Part shown: positions 1-9,891 of the stretch, piece by piece
Numbering within the stretch: the stretch's first letter is position 1
Layout: each line of letters opens with the position of its first letter
Assembly: GCA_034387635.1 (NCBI GenBank)
Contig: JAOANU010000011.1
Location: forward strand, 404,501 to 468,500
Reading direction: 5' to 3'
Length of the DNA: 64,000 bases
Source of the DNA: Rhodosporidiobolus odoratus
Taxonomy: Eukaryota > Basidiomycota > Microbotryomycetes > Sporidiobolales > Sporidiobolaceae
The notes under the pieces: generated by a model
Seen by the model: the letters and a program-made list of their open reading frames with translations, nothing else
What the model was told of the DNA's origin: nothing
The model's database searches: none
Made by a program: the position numbers and the translations under genes

Positions 1-594
1 TCCGCCCGACGCGCTGCGGCACCTGTTGCGGTAGTAGGAGTGCCGAGGCCAGAGTCTGCCATTCCTTCAGTTGTAGCGGTGGATGCGAGGTAGCGCTGTT
101 GTTGACGACGAGCGTCTCGTCGACGGGCGAGGTCGGTGATGAAGAGGTGAAGGACGAGTCCGACAAGCGAGACGAGGATAGGAGCGTGACGGAGGGAAAG
201 GTCGATAGCCTTGTCGCGGTAGATGAGCCAGCGAGGGTCGTCTGCGAAGGCGAGAGAATAGGGGAATTGTGTCAGCGAGAAGCGGCGTCGTTGTGATGAC
301 CACAACCAGTAGCATGGAGTATGGGAAAGTGAGCTTACTGGCTACTCCGACAATCAGCTGCGCTACTGCGTTATCCGACTGTTCGAGGACACTGAAGGCT
401 TCGGTCGCTCGAGATGAGGTGAGGTTGAGGTAGCGGTGCGCAACGGGACCGGCACGGTTGAGAGTGTTTGAGAGCTTGTCGAGTAGCTCAGCCAGCTTGT
501 ATACGGGGTCTCTCGTGTCGAGAGGTTGTGCAGCGGGGACGTTGTTCTCCTCGTCGGCGTCGCTGGCCGCCTTTTCGCTTCGGCCACCACGCTA
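1..594 (-). CDS. Hypothetical membrane protein, copy A (partial, runs off left edge)
   Basis: I do not recognise this family. On the minus strand an exon at about 594-339 reads in frame through YKLAELLDKLSNTLNRAG and EAFSVLEQSDNAVAQLIVG. A GTAAGC donor and a CGCAG acceptor then join it to an exon at 241-1 that continues DPRWLIYRDKAIDLSLRHAP and a hydrophobic stretch (VSLVGLVLHLFI), followed by an Arg-rich tail (LARRRDARRQQQ). This suggests one membrane segment with a basic flank. The frame stays open to the window edge, so the C-terminus is missing. Upstream of about 594 an in-frame stop appears, so the start must lie in an earlier exon that I could not place. A second copy sits inverted at 8995-9414. 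Divergent to the F-box gene at 1661. Confidence 0.55.
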
Positions 595-1660
595 CTTGAT
601 TCCAATACTTCTATACACTGTCTAGGACGACTGATGGCTTCGTTTGCTGGCTATAGTGAGTGCAAACTCTTTCTCGCAATTGCTTGTGACTCTGTTTACA
701 CTTTCCCTCCGGCAGCTATCGACCTCTTTTGCCGCTAATGGCTCGCAGGGATTGCGGTGGCTCATCGTTGGACGACCTCCTCAAGGACGCTTTGTGCCGT
801 CGCTTCCCCTGTACCAGCATGACGCCCGTGTCGTCTGGCGCTCGCTTTTCTTCACTTCCTTTGAATCGCCCGCTTTCCAGTTTTCGCAGTCTCCGAAGCA
901 GAGAGACGATACGCTGTCTTTCAGACGGCGGTATGGCAGTTCCGGCGGTGTATCCTCCCCCCTCTCTCCCACGTTTTCTCCAATCGGCCCAGCGCTGTAC
1001 CCGACCTGTTTTCGCCTTTGCCGCTTTGTCCAGACGCTGCTTCTTCCGTCCTCCCGCAATCGGTCCGAGGAGTTCGGCGGCCGGAGAGCCTCTCGTCAGG
1101 GAGGGGACGCTCCTGATGCGCGCAAGGGTTGTCCATCGAGCTGTGCGTTCTTCCCTTTTTGCCTCCATGCACCATCTCCATAAACCGCGTCGTTCCGCAG
1201 ATCGTGCTCTGGCAGACAGGCCCCTGTGCTTCGGTCAGAATGACTGTCGGTGGTGGCCTCGCTGCAAGTCGGGACGTGCCCTGCATAGCGCTGAACGCTG
1301 GCGGGTGCAACTCCGGTCAGAGAGAGCGGAGCAGTACGAGGTGCTTTTTGCAGCCTCGTGGGACCACGTGGGTCTATTCGTACTCCTCGTCATCGGCTGG
1401 AAGCGGTGTGGATACGAAATGGAGCGTGATGGGAACCGGGAGGACGCGAAATCGACTTTTCCATGAAGCCCATTTGCGGTTATATCTGAGCTACCTGGGT
1501 ACCACCAGCCCTTGCCTGTCCTGCATCCTCGTAGACAGATGTAGTCATCGAAAGTTACAAGTCACGACCTGAGGCTCGCGTGACTGTCACTTCTTCCTCC
1601 TCTTCTTCCCCGCTTCCTCACTAACTGAACCGTCAACGTCTAGCTCCGTAGCACACAAGT
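595..1660. other. Spacer between divergent genes, no gene recognised
   Basis: About 1.07 kb between membrane-protein copy A and F-box gene A. Open frames exist on both strands (for example 716-1168 minus, Arg-rich, and 729-1466 plus), but none looks like a known protein and the overlapping frames are equally open, as expected of GC-rich DNA. The lost 5' exon of the membrane-protein gene may lie here. The spacer is about 770 bp longer than in the other arm, so it gained or kept extra DNA. Confidence 0.5.
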
Positions 1661-2618
1661 ATGCCCGTCACGACCCGCTTGCAGCGCAAAGTGCGTTCCC
1701 CGGTCTTCCCTTCCTCCCTTCTCTCCATTGATGACCCCCTCACCTCCTTTTCAGCTCGGCGTAGCTTCTCTCACCAGTCTCCCTGTAGAGACGCTCGAGC
1801 AAATCTTTGACCTCGCGTACGAAGAAACTCCTCCCACCGGTCCAATCTGCAAGCGTCTTCTTCCCTTTCACCGCGCCCGCGTTACTTCTCTCCGCCTGCC
1901 TAAGACAGTGACTACCGCCTATCTAAAGAAGCTCCTCTTGTCCTATGGACGTCTGCGCAAACTCCACCTTGTGCAGCGCCGCGACGTGCCCGCCATCCTT
2001 ACCGCCCTTCCTCGTCCTTCCTCTCTTGATCAGCTTAATCTGGAAGACTGCGTATTCAAGACTAAAACAGAAACTTACGCCGATGCCGAGCGAGCTCTGT
2101 CCGCCTCCCTCGCGCCACTCGTCTCCCTACGAAAGCTCCGCCTCCGCAGCGACTACGAAGTCAAAGAAAAAGCCCAAGCTAAAGTCCTCACCGAAGCTTT
2201 TCCCGCCCTTCCGCAGTCCCATTCCACCCTTCCCCTTCGGCATCTCTACCTGGGAAAGCAAGTCAAAATACCAGCTGCCCATCTCGAGGAGGTTGTGCAA
2301 CAGCTTGCGATGACCTTGCGTCACCTCACCCTCCAATTTTTCAACGGGCGATCTGGTCGCAACGGTGAAACATGGCAGCCACGCGAAGACCGTTACGATG
2401 AGTTTGAAGCTTCCTGGAAGCTGCCGGAATGGCGTTGGGATTTCGACCAGTGGGAGATGAAAAGGCTGTTTGGTCTTTGGAAGAACAAGGGGATCAAGGT
2501 GGATGGTTCTGCGGTTAAGGCTCTCCGTGTGGCGGAAAAGTATGACAGAGAGCTGATCGTGTTCGAGGAGATGGAGGAAGAGAATTACCACCTTCTGTTC
2601 CGGCACTGGGACAGCTGA
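1661..2618 (+). CDS. F-box-like, leucine-rich protein, copy A (intact)
   Basis: Two exons, 1661-1690 and 1755-2618, give 297 residues. Exon 1 encodes MPVTTRLQRK; the intron starts GTGCGT and ends TTTTCAG. This start is preferred over the later ATG at 1728, which lies in the intron, because copy B has the same exon/intron plan. Residues about 14-45 (SLPVETLEQIFDLAYE, then CKRLLPFHRAR) look like an F-box helix set; the rest has repeated L-x-x-L-x-L strands typical of degenerate leucine-rich repeats. F-box proteins of this type usually link substrates to an SCF ubiquitin ligase through Skp1; that role is inferred. It belongs to a local family with loci at 7718, 13026, 27500 and 42840. The C-terminus lacks the Gly/Tyr-rich tail of copy B. 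Confidence 0.75.
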
Positions 2619-2839
2619 CGGAGCCGGCCGCGGTGCAGATGCGCTGTTCTGTGCTCTGTAGGCGGTGAACGAGGTACTCCGTTCTGTCAGGTTTCTGTAC
2701 AGCAGTCTTACCTTTGCGGGCAACGACGGTCTGAGGTCGCTACGCTCAGAAAGGCTGTCCTCCTTTCTCACCAGGTGCTGAAGGTGGCGCCTGTGCTTCC
2801 GTGAGCTGGTCACGAATCGCCTGGGATGCGGGTACCTTG

Positions 2840-3891
2840 CTATGATAGTGCCGCTTCGCTCCAGCCTAAATCACCTTCGACCACCCACTTGTTCCTCTGG
2901 CTCTGATCTTCCTTCTCCTCCCACTGACCCTCATCCCCTTCCACCTTACCCTCGATATCCCATCCCCATGGTCTCCTTTCGCCGTTCATACCGACCTCTA
3001 CCCACTCCCCCTTGAGCACAAACCCCTCCTTTCTCGCTTTTCGCAAAAAGCTGCGAACAGTAGCGCGGCCTGAATGGAAACCAGCGCAGATATGGGCTCT
3101 AGCGGTGGAAGTACGGGCGAGTAGACGTGTCAAAGACAAGAGAAGTGGGGTGTAGAAGGTTGGAGACCAGAGGGTATCGGCGAGGAGGATGTGGGAGAAA
3201 GGCGAATCGGAATTGGCCCTGTACAGTAATAGGCGACGGAGTCGGCCCTAGTGAGCTTGTCGAGCAGAGACAGGAAGAGTGGACAATCACGCACCGTAGC
3301 AGCGCTTGTAGCGATTCTTCCTCGGCCCAAGAATGCCCTATTGCTTGCAGCCTAGCTTGAATGTCGGGCAAGTCGGGAAATGCCAGCTTAATATTTCCTT
3401 TAAGGTTGGCGACAAGGGCAGGATCGTCATAGTCGGAGATGATAACCTGTAAGAGTGTGCACGCACAATGGCATGGAGGGATGGGGCGAACGGTAAGTGG
3501 GTGACAGAGGCGGAGGAAACGCGACGGACTGCACCTTTTTCGCGCCCATCCTGGCCGCCATTAGCCCTGCTATTCCCGCTCCAGCGCCCAGCTCGAGCAC
3601 ATCCTCTCCTTCGACTCGCAGCCTCCTCTCTGCCAAAGCGTCGGCCAGGCGTAGACTCGCGGACCAGACGTGGTGCGCAAAGAGCGAGTTGACCTGTTGC
3701 GGCGGTATCCGGCAGGTCAGAGGTGGTTGACCAGTGGCGGAAGGTGGAGTGTAGATGTAGAGCTGAAGCGGGTCGCCCTTGGCGGGCATGTGCTCGTCGA
3801 AGAGGGAGGTGAGGGAGTCGGAGAAAAGGTCGAGGGCGTCTTCAACGGCATCCGTCGGTTCTGACGTGGTCGAAAGAGCGCAGGCTGACAT
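2840..3891 (-). CDS. EFM7: Protein N-terminal and lysine N-methyltransferase EFM7 (Nnt1 family)
   Basis: Three exons on the minus strand (3891-3535, 3446-3295, 3218-2840) join in phase to 295 residues. Motif I of the seven-beta-strand SAM-binding fold is VLELGAGAGIAGLMAARMGA. After the first intron the chain continues with an acidic loop, VIISDYDDPALVANLKGNI, which in this family contacts S-adenosylmethionine. Upstream are the family features LFDEHM near residue 30 and the HHVWSASLRLAD helix before motif I. The last exon has the expected ILLADTLW strand. In yeast EFM7 trimethylates the N-terminus of, and dimethylates a lysine on, elongation factor 1A; the same cytosolic role is inferred here. 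The start is the first ATG in a frame that reads MSACALSTTSEPTDA. Length matches the family. Divergent to the coiled-coil gene at 4091. Confidence 0.88.
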
Positions 3892-4090
3892 TGGACGTGT
3901 TGTGCTTGACTGAGCGGTATCACGGCGCGTCTAACGCAGTTGATATCTGGCGCGAGTGCGATGCTTATAGCCTGAGTCGAGTATGTATCGAGATAACGAT
4001 TGAGGAGCGGTCGGGCCGTCGCGTGAGCGGTGGCCGTATACTATAGGTAATTTGTGGGCGTTCTGATTCCCTTTCAAGCCAGTGGAGACG

Positions 4091-5307
4091 ATGAACGGTC
4101 AATGTCAAGCTGTTCAAGGTCAACACGGCCCTCTTCTTTCTCGACCTCAGGCTGTGTCTGCTCAACACCGCTGCAGCTACGCCAGCATGGAGGGACTCGA
4201 CCTCCTTCCCCTGCACAACCTTTTCCAGACAGTCTCGCCCTCCTCCAACCCGGAGCTTCCCCACCCGCTCCTCGCTCTCGCTCAACTGCGTCGCAAACCG
4301 CCTACAAAGTCTTCGACAAGCGACGGCACGCAGCTAGGAGAGGTCGAATGGATTGTCGCGTTGGGCGGCAAGGGACCCGCAGATCTGCCAGAGGGCCCCA
4401 TGGCCGACGAAAGAAAAGGAAAAAAACGGAAACTTCCTTTGGCGGCGCCGGACGAGTGGTGGGAAGCGAGGCTGTGCGGCAAGGAGGTAGAAGAGCTTGT
4501 GACGCCGGTGAAGGGCAGTGCGATAGCACCGGAAGCCATGGTGGGAAGGATCAAGTCGAGGTGGATGGAAGGACAACTGGATGTGCAGAGCTATGAAGGG
4601 CCTGGTGCTCCTGCACGAGGCGGCGTGGAAGTACGTGCGAGTCTCCTTCGTCTGTAGGCTTTGAGTATGTTCCTGACCTGTATATCCCACAGCTCATCAT
4701 CCACATTACCGAGTCACTACCTCTTTCTCTCGTTCTGACGCCCTGCGATGAAGCACCACTTTCTCTCCTGACCATTCTCGCACACGTACGTCCCTCTCGA
4801 GCCACTTTCCATGCTACTGGACGCCTACCTAACTTGCGCGTACTGTCTTCAGGTCATTCCGTCTTTCCTTTCCTGCACCACCTCTCGCACATCCTGCGAG
4901 GCCGCCATCGCCGAACGCGACGCAATCCGAAGACGCTGCGAGAAGCAAGAACGCCAGATCCAGGACTTGAAGGACGCTAGCGAACGCAGCAGGAAGCGGG
5001 CCCGAGCGGAAGGACAGGGCGCTTCGCAGAGGCAAAACAGCGGAAGCCAGAATCAACTTGGCGGGTCTTCGCAGGGGAGCATGGTGGATGTGCCGAGCCC
5101 GTCAAAGCAAAAGGTAGTACCTGGACGTGAGCCGCTTGATCCCTGCTACGAACCGACCGTTCTCTTCGGGCTTACTCCTTTTCCTGTCCAGAGACACACC
5201 GCGGCGCTCTTCGACCTGGCGACGCTGGTTACGCTGGCAACGCATTCCGTGCCGGCAGGCAGGAAGATGCCGATTTCGACCCTGTCTCCGATTCAGACAG
5301 CGACTAG
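4091..5307 (+). CDS. Coiled-coil protein, possible XLF/Nej1-like end-joining factor
   Basis: Four exons (about 4091-4630, 4693-4785, 4853-5113, 5194-5307) join in phase. A head region is followed by a beta-type stretch (LIIHITESLPLSLVLTPC), then PLSLLTILAHVIPSFL, then a charged helix (RRRCEKQERQIQDLKDA) and a basic patch (SRKRARAEG). The chain ends in an acidic tail finishing DSDSD. This order of head, stalk helix, basic patch and acidic tail recalls XLF/Nej1, a partner of DNA ligase IV in non-homologous end joining, but I see no diagnostic motif in the N-terminal half. The last exon needs the acceptor at ...CAGAG/ACACACC; the preceding CAG gives a different frame. The true start may be 4187 or in an unseen exon. 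Treat the function as a hypothesis. Confidence 0.5.
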
Positions 5308-5521
5308 ACCCCAAACTTTCTTTTGTCATCCCGCTTTGCTGCTCACCTCCTACCTTGTCGTTGTGCATTAGTAATCTCGCAAATAATTCGCAACGCATTC
5401 GTCCGCGTAACATAATCTGGTGATCAGGTACGCGAGGAGAAGGCGTGAACACAGCGTACGAAAGAACAAAAACAAGAAAGAATACATAACGATACAAGGT
5501 ACATCTTCCCTTCAACCCTCA

Positions 5522-6151
5522 CTACTGCTGCGGGGCAAACATCGTCTGCAGACTTCCCTTAACATCCTGCTGCTGCTGCTGGCTTTCGCCTTCTCCCTCC
5601 CCTGCGAAAGGGATTTTGTGCGGGTTCGCTGAGTCGTATTCTTGCGGTGAGGTCAAGCCGACGCGGTTGGCGGTGGCTTCGATGCGTTCTGCTTCCGACA
5701 TGTCGTGAGTGGGGTTGTAACGGTCGACCAGTTCCTGCATGGGTGGTTTGACACCACGCGAAGGCGGAGACAAGGAAACCGGGCGATAGGAAGTGTGTCA
5801 GCTTGTATATACGCTCGAGACTCCCTGCACGCTCTCCCCCGTGTTATCCAGGCAAGAAGAATGGCGACACACCTTGTGGATCCTCCTCGCCTGCAAAAAG
5901 AGCACCATATTCTCAACATCCGTTCGGAATCGTCCCGCTTCTGTCGTTCCCATTTTGATTGTTCGGCCGCTCTTGAAGAGTATCCTGAGGGATTGGGGGA
6001 TCGAGGGAGACCGAGCAGAGCGCTCGTGAATGGACTGTGGCGCCGGGGAGGAGAGTTAGCGATGAAGATGCAGGTGGGAGAAGGAAGAGCGACGAACGTT
6101 TTTGACGAATTGGCGGAGCGTTGAGCGGTACAGTTGCGGTAGGGTAGCCAT
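5522..6151 (-). CDS. FMC1: Mitochondrial F1-ATPase assembly factor FMC1 (LYR family)
   Basis: Three exons on the minus strand: 6151 to about 6098, about 5971-5873, and 5734-5522. The N-terminus has the LYR signature (LYRSTLRQF at residues 7-15). The last exon opens with ELVDRYNPTHDMSEAERIEATANRVGL, matching the conserved yeast Fmc1 block ELVDRYNP...TANVVGL. It ends in a Gln-rich tail. Fmc1 works in the mitochondrial matrix and supports Atp12-dependent assembly of F1-ATPase, especially at high temperature. Intron 1 is awkward: the donor is GTTCGT, and only an AAG acceptor before AGCGGCCG keeps the frame, so that join is less certain than the second (AAG/GTGTGT ... GCAG/GAACTGG). It is divergent to ATP11, another F1 assembly gene, with 105 bp between start codons. 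Confidence 0.85.
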
Positions 6152-6256
6152 TTCGTAGTAGCGTAACAGTATGTAGAGCGTCACTGGGAGGAGGGAGATC
6201 GGAATGATTTTCTGTGAGCAAGGATTTGGTTGCTCCCGTTTCACCCAGTCACTCCA
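6152..6256. promoter_or_regulatory. Bidirectional promoter between FMC1 and ATP11
   Basis: Only 105 bp separate the start codons of FMC1 (minus) and ATP11 (plus). Both 5' leaders and any core promoter elements must fit here or overlap the neighbouring gene. I see no clear TATA box. Confidence 0.6.
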
Positions 6257-7464
6257 ATGCTTCGTCTGGCAGCTCAAACAGCCGTCCGTGCGCCGCTCCG
6301 GCCGGCCACAGTGTCCCGCTCAGCCCTCGCGAGCTTCTCCACCTCCCCACTCCGCCTCGATTCTTCCTCTACTTCCGCCGCCGTCCTCGAAAACCTCGTC
6401 GGCGGAAAGGCAGGCATCGCACGCAAGAAGCAAGAGTTCGAGGACAAGTACCGCGCGGCTCTCGAGGCCAAGGCCAAGGCGGAGGGTGTCAGTGTCGAGC
6501 AGCTCAAGGCGAAGATGGCACCGATGAAGGACGTCACTGCTTCTCCCAAAGCGAGCGCTGGGCCGGAACAGCTGGGACCAGTCGAGGCGGGCAGCATGGA
6601 CTCGAGGAAGAGCGCTGAGGAAGTCACGAAGCCGAAGGTCGTCAAGCCTCTGCCATCAGCAGAGGGAGAAACAGCGTCAGAACCAGTTTCGTCGGGAAAG
6701 AAGGGAGACTCGCCGGTCAAGGTGCGCTCTTACCCTTCCCATAGCAATTAGCATGGCTGTTTCGTACTGACTTGAGCCTTTTACAGCCTCTGCACGACAT
6801 TATGGACCTCTCGAAAGTTCCCGATCTCACCACGTCTGCCCTTTCTAAGCTCTGGACAACCTACCACCAAGCCAAGGGTTTTCTTTCTGCCGCCATTCCT
6901 ACCGAGACCTATCTACGTATGATCAACTCGGCGAGGAGGTTCCCCATCTTCGTCCTGCCCTTGACGCGGATGGCAGAAATGCCGGAAGGACAAGAGGCGG
7001 AATCGGCGACTGAGATGCACCTTCTTGTACGTGCCTACTACGCTTCGGCTACTGCGTGACTGTATTGACTTGAGGCTTCTCTCCAGGAATGGGCCGTGCT
7101 GCCTCAACCAACTACCGTTACCGAACCCGTTCCTCCCCCTTCGACCGTTCTCTTCACCCCTCTCGCCGAGTACAAAGCCCGCCAGTCCTTCGCCCAACCC
7201 TACCTCATCCTCACACACTATACCGACCTCTCCGCATCTCACGGTCTCGTCCTCATGCGCGGCGAAATTTCCGCCAACGTAACCCTCAACACGACGGATG
7301 CGCAGGTCTTGGCAGTCAGGATGCAGATGTTCTACAATGATCAGAACAAGGGCGGAGAAGTCGAGCAGGGGAGGAGGGAATTGCTCCGGGCTTTCCATCA
7401 GAAGCCGGAGGAGTTCAACGTAGATGCGTTGATCAAGTTGGCCGCGGCGGATGAGTTGAGATAG
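6257..7464 (+). CDS. ATP11: ATP synthase F1 assembly chaperone ATP11
   Basis: Exons 6257-6721, 6787-7026 and 7087-7464 are in phase and give 402 residues. The N-terminus (MLRLAAQTAVRAPLRPATVSR) is rich in Arg, Ala and Ser with no acid, as in a mitochondrial presequence. A charged linker follows (FEDKYRAALEAKAKAEG, about 60-80). The conserved ATP11 domain starts near PLHDIMDLSKV and includes LWTTYHQAKGFLSAAIP, FPIFVLPL and the C-terminal QPYLILTHYTDL. Atp11 binds free F1 beta subunits in the matrix and prevents their aggregation before the alpha3beta3 hexamer forms. The region between about residues 90 and 155 is a Lys/Ser/Pro-rich insert of low complexity. The gene pairs head to head with FMC1. 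Confidence 0.93.
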
Positions 7465-7717
7465 ATGCGCGACAGCCTCGAAGCTGGTCGTGCTGTAGAT
7501 AGTCGGTAATCATAGAACAAGCGGGACATGCGGCCTTCTCAAGTTTGCGATCTTCATCATCATGTGCGATGTCTCAATAGCAGAGGCTCCAGGAAATTGT
7601 CAGAGATGTGGTTGCGTCTTTCATGTAAGGTAGTGCCTACTCGTCCTTTCGACCATGCCTGTTTGTCTCCCGCTTGTCCCGTTCGCTCGCGTTCGATCGA
7701 CCCTCTTAGCCTCTTGC

Positions 7718-8697
7718 CTACCAGTCACTCGCCTCACCATCGTCGCTACCGTAGCCTCCATATCCGCCGTAGTCGTCATAATGCCTGTGACCCCTCGAAG
7801 CGTTCCTTTCGTCCCAGAACACGCTCTTCTCCACCTTGAATTCGCCCTCGACACCTGCTGCTCTCCGGACCGACCCATCGACTTTAACACCGTTCTTCTC
7901 CGCCAAGCTGAAGACTTCCAGCAGGTCCTCATAATTGAAGCCGTCCCGCCAATGCGGAAGTCTCCAAGAACCCAAGAACTCGTCCCAGCGATGACAGCGA
8001 TGCCCTGCGCGGCCCTCTTTTCCGTCGAAGAAGTTGAGTGTGAGATGCGTAAGGCTTGAGGACAGAGCGCTCAGAAGTGTAAGCAGCTCAGACGCGTCGA
8101 CTTGTACATCTTGGCCGAGCTTGAGATGGCTCAGGGGAAGTGTGGATAATGAGGTCGGAAGGGAGGGAAAGTTGGTACGGAATGCACTGCTTATCGCATC
8201 GTAGTCACTGACGAGGGCAAAGGTCTCGAGGGAGGTCAGATTCTCGAGAGCAGCGGAGAGAGCTTGTTCAGCCCTAATGTGGGTTTCTTCCTCCGCTTTG
8301 AACTGGCACTCCTCGAGGATGAGTTTGCGGAGGGAAGACGGGCGAGGGAGCAGGTCGAGGACGGCGGGTATGTTGTCACGCTTGACAAGGTGAAGGTTCT
8401 GCAGGCGGAGGAGAAAAGGGAAAAGCTTTTTCAGGTGGGCGAGACTTGCACCCCGAGGTAGGCGGAGAGAAGCGATACGGGCGCGGTGAAAGGGAAGAAG
8501 ACGCTTGCAGATGGGACCGGTGAGTGGAGTCTCCTCGTAGGCGAGGTCGAAAATCTGTTCGAGCGTCTCTACAGGGAGACTGGTGAGAGAAGCAGCGGCG
8601 AGCTGGAACGGAGGTGTGAGGGTCATCAGCGCCGGAGAAGGGAAGAGGGAGGAGGCAGGGAACGCACCTTGCGTTGTCTGCGGGTTGTGACGGGCAT
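7718..8697 (-). CDS. F-box-like, leucine-rich protein, copy B (intact)
   Basis: Two exons, 8697-8668 (MPVTTRRQRK) and 8602-7718, give 304 residues. Structure, start and intron position match copy A at 1661. The F-box-like start SLTSLPVETLEQIFDLAYE is identical to copy A; divergence rises through the leucine-rich part. The C-terminus carries a His/Tyr/Gly-rich tail (RGHRHYDDYGGYGGYGSDDG) not present in copy A. A role as SCF substrate adaptor is inferred from the F-box only. It is divergent to the membrane-protein relic at 8995. Confidence 0.75.
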
Positions 8698-8994
8698 GTT
8701 ACACGGTGCTGCTTGATGCTCAGCACGATATCGGGGACGCAGGGGCAAGAAAGCGAAGAAGAAAGAAGGAGAAACTTGGTGAGGAAGTGGGGACGTTTGC
8801 ACGGACCTCGGACTAGCTGGCTACAGCGTTCATGATTTTCCGTTCGATGAGTTGTCGGCTGAAGAGCACGCTCGAGAGCGACTCGCGAGGATCAGGCCAC
8901 TTGCCGGTTGAACGGCAGGGGCACCACATCAATGCATCTTGAACAACGAACCTTTCCCAGTCTCCCCCCATACTCTCATCTCGAGAGGCCTTGA

Positions 8995-9414
8995 TACAAG
9001 CTGGCTGCACTCCTCGACACGCTCACAGCGACGCTCAATCGCGCCAGCCCCATCGCGCAGCGTTGCCTCAACTTCACCTCATCTCGAGCGAGTGAAGCCT
9101 TCAGCGTCCTCGCACAGTCGGACAATGCAGTAGCGCGACTGATCGTAGGAATAGCAAGTCAGCTGACTCCCCATACTCCTGACTGCAGGCTGAGGGTCGC
9201 GATGAAGCCGCTGCTTGCTGACATCGTTCCCCTTCCTCCAGACGACCCTCGCTGGCTCATCTACCGCGACAAGGCTATCGACCTTTCCCTCCGTCACGCT
9301 CCTGTCCTCGTATCACTCGTCGGACTCGTCCTCCACCTCTTCATCAGCGACCTTGCACGCAAACGGGACGCTCGCCGCCAGCGTGAGAGGTTGCAAGCTT
9401 CACGTCGGCAGTAG
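8995..9414 (+). pseudogene. Membrane-protein copy B, degraded relic
   Basis: Two exon-like blocks (8995-9157 and 9242-9414) encode YKLAALLDTLTATLNRAS, EAFSVLAQSDNAVARLIVG and, after the intron, DPRWLIYRDKAIDLSLRHAP with the same hydrophobic stretch (VSLVGLVLHLFI). They match copy A block for block, including the intron position. Three changes suggest decay: an in-frame TGA immediately before the first block (8992-8994), an intron donor changed from GTAAGC to GTCAGC, and a stop (9412-9414) where copy A continues. An unseen 5' exon could rescue the start, so loss of function is likely but not certain. Confidence 0.6.
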
Positions 9415-9891
9415 GATAATGTATGCGTGTAGGAGTGCTGTAAAGGGCTGTATGTATCAGCAACCTCTGGGACTCGCAGCATAAGCAGGTAGACGCTGCC
9501 GCCTTTCCGGGGCCCTTTTTACTCCTTCTCCAGTCGTACACCCGTTCGCACACTCCGCTCCGAGCCACGCTATCTTTCTTGCTGCCGCGGACTCGTGCTT
9601 TACGGGTCCTAGCCCGACCGCATGCTGCGGCCGCTGTAGCAAGGGTCAAGCCATGGTCCCTTTTCTACCACTCGTGATTGTTTTTTTCGTCTCCAGCATA
9701 GTGTTTGCTGCCCGCGGCATGATCATACCGTACATCGCTGAGCCTCGTGAGAGCGGACGAACGGAAGAACGTTACGAATGCTCGGCAACAAAGGTCCGGC
9801 AGGTCGCCCGATTCGAAGCGAGGCGCTACCGGTTGTCCTTCGTCGCCCATCTGCTTTCCTCTGTGGCGTCTTGCCGGCTGAGCAGCACAAG
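9415..9891. other. Upstream region of P450 reductase, no gene seen
   Basis: About 480 bp between the relic and the reductase start. Short open frames are present on both strands but none has recognisable content. It probably holds the reductase promoter and 5' leader. Confidence 0.5.

Larger units (their letters stand above)
1..2618. repeat. Left arm of a divergent-pair inverted duplication
   Basis: This arm holds membrane-protein copy A (minus strand) and F-box gene A (plus strand). The same pair, in mirror order, is found at 7718-9414. Similarity is confined mainly to the coding exons and their splice sites: the first 21 bases of F-box exon 2 after the opening codons, starting CTCACCAGTCTCC, are identical in both arms. 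The spacer between the two genes differs (about 1.07 kb here against about 0.3 kb in the other arm) and I saw no similarity in it. Confidence 0.75.
7718..9414. repeat. Right arm of a divergent-pair inverted duplication
   Basis: This arm holds F-box gene B (minus) followed by the membrane-protein relic (plus), the mirror image of 1-2618. Between the arms lie about 5 kb of unrelated single-copy genes (EFM7, the coiled-coil gene, FMC1, ATP11). The relic has lost its start and tail while the F-box gene stays open, so the two members have had different fates after duplication. Confidence 0.75.

Noticed and set aside
716..1168. Arg-rich minus-strand frame of 150 codons in the left arm spacer
   Set aside because: Two overlapping frames on the plus strand are equally open, codon pattern is not convincing, and no known domain is visible. 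It might include a lost exon of the membrane-protein gene, but I cannot show this.
7718..8602. F-box copies A and B read as an active transposon with inverted terminal repeats
   Set aside because: The arms contain spliced cellular-type genes, have no transposase and no target-site duplication that I can see, and enclose conserved housekeeping genes.
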